This document shows positions 63,137 through 64,000 of a stretch of 64,000 bases of DNA, one piece after another. Source of the stretch: Paramecium tetraurelia (lineage: Eukaryota; Ciliophora; Oligohymenophorea; Peniculida; Parameciidae); contig NW_001798966.1 of NCBI RefSeq assembly GCF_000165425.1, positions 124,001 through 188,000 of the forward strand, written 5' to 3'. The notes under the pieces are model-generated. The model ran no database searches. It was not told the origin of the DNA and was given only the letters and a program-made list of their open reading frames with translations. The translations under genes and the position numbers were made by a program. Numbering within the stretch: position 1 is the stretch's first letter; every line of letters starts with the position of its first letter.

Positions 63137-64000
63137 ATGTAAAAATTAACTCTTGAGAAACAAATTAATCTTTTGGAAAGAGACATTTAATAGAAATCAA
63201 ATAAGATTGAAGAGTTGACAAAGTAGTTATTATTCCATTTCTAGGGTTGTTGATCAATAATCAAACTTCGTTGAATCGGCCAAAGCAAAAATTAAGAATT
63301 TATAGGACACTCAACAAACGTTGTATTCCCAATTATTTGATATCAAACAAGAGCGAGACAATTTCAAATGTGTTAATCAAATAAAGGAATAACAAATAAT
63401 GAGCTTATAAGAATAAGTGTTAGCAAAAAATCACGTAGCAGATGTAATTTATATTATGTAACATAGACCCAATAATTGAAACACGAACTCCAGGATTAAT
63501 ACAATCAAATACTCGAGTTATAGGTTGATCTCAATACAGTAAGGAATCAATTGGGACACTCTGAATTAGAGCGCCAAAACTTATTGAATGAATTGAAACT
63601 CAAGGCAGTTAGTTCGGTCGTCTAGATTCAAAATGAATTCAACAGCGCTCCCTTGCAAACTTATACTCAATATCTAGATAAATTTGATGAAGAAAGAAAA
63701 TAATATTTGAGACAAATTCATTAATACTAGATACGCGAAGATAAGATAAGTATGAAAGAGATTTAATATTAGAAATTGAAAATAAGAAGAGAATAGATAA
63801 TTTATAATCCATCATTGATAAAGTCGCTGAGGAAAGTAAAAATTAGAAGGAAGAATTAATAACTTTACGAAAGTTGATAGAAATGTATAAACAGCAGTCT
63901 TAGGAGGATATCACTAATTAAAGGATATATGAAGAATAGAAATTACAAAATGAACTAGAAATGAGAGCCCTCATTTAAAAAAAGGATAAATTGATATCAG
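63137..64000 (+). CDS. Coiled-coil protein (3' end outside window)
   Basis: From ATG 63137 (MQKLTLEKQINLLERDIQQK) the frame is carried to the window edge over three introns: about 63225-63243 (19 nt, GTTATT start), 63445-63467 (23 nt) and 63750-63772 (23 nt). All visible sequence (over 250 residues) is charged coiled coil, for example QDTQQTLYSQLFDIKQERDN and ENKKRIDNLQSIIDKV. The true start could lie upstream in the 62825-63030 segment. No stop is reached. It is divergent to the coiled-coil gene 61264-62598. Confidence 0.75.

Noticed and set aside
1-64000. tRNA, rRNA, CRISPR, telomeric repeats, transposons
   Set aside because: I looked for tRNA B-box-like GTTCGAATC strings, long direct or inverted repeats, G4T2-type telomeric repeats and transposase motifs and saw none; a covariance or repeat search would be needed for certainty.

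Overview
The window reads as a gene-dense, AT-rich segment of a ciliate somatic (macronuclear) genome, most like Paramecium. Long frames stay open only if TAA and TAG are read as glutamine and TGA is the only stop. Genes are broken by tiny introns, about 75 by my count, nearly all GTA...TAG or AAG and mostly 19-32 nt long. Many genes sit only tens of bases apart. I found no tRNA, rRNA, CRISPR array, telomeric repeat or recognisable transposon. All gene models below were built by hand translation; a model is called consistent when the spliced length divides by three and the protein motifs run on across the junctions.

Layout. 1-3788: the 3' part of a PAS-containing membrane protein of the tiny-macrocyst (tmcB-like) family. 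3873-6878: two tandem minus-strand kinases, ULK-like then PAK-like. 6879-9971: sparse, with one unknown gene and one doubtful one. 9972-12905: a CNBD cation channel lacking the usual K+ filter, starting 18 bp from the divergent gene 12924-13817. 14630-16793: an ankyrin-AGC kinase fusion. 16827-19684: a minus-strand row of four compact genes (EF-hand, PIG-P, CCT-domain, multi zinc finger). 19948-21146: a second ankyrin protein. 22122-29821: a 2558-residue VLIG-type large GTPase ending in a von Willebrand A domain, the most striking gene here.

30610-36935: a TPR-like protein (possibly ChAPs-related), a basic unknown and a coiled-coil protein. 36965-38340: a soluble tandem CNBD protein. 39137-39848: a Rab with an aberrant G3 motif. 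40634-42020: an MFS transporter. 42323-43967: a myristoylatable CDPK-type protein that looks like a pseudokinase. 43991-47752: two coiled-coil frames, possibly one gene. 47771-49450: an unknown 500-residue protein. 49550-51594: a SAPS-domain PP6 regulatory subunit containing a 16-nt intron. 51656-53344: unknown. 53686-55137: a two-TM protein. 55528-60920: a 1754-residue repeat-rich surface protein. 61264-62598: a coiled-coil protein. 63137 to the edge: another coiled-coil gene, cut off.

Functionally the window is rich in signalling parts (kinases, cyclic-nucleotide modules, Rab, Ca2+ sensors, phosphatase adaptor) and in coiled-coil structural proteins, the usual mix of a ciliate chromosome. 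Neighbouring genes do not form a shared pathway that I can see.
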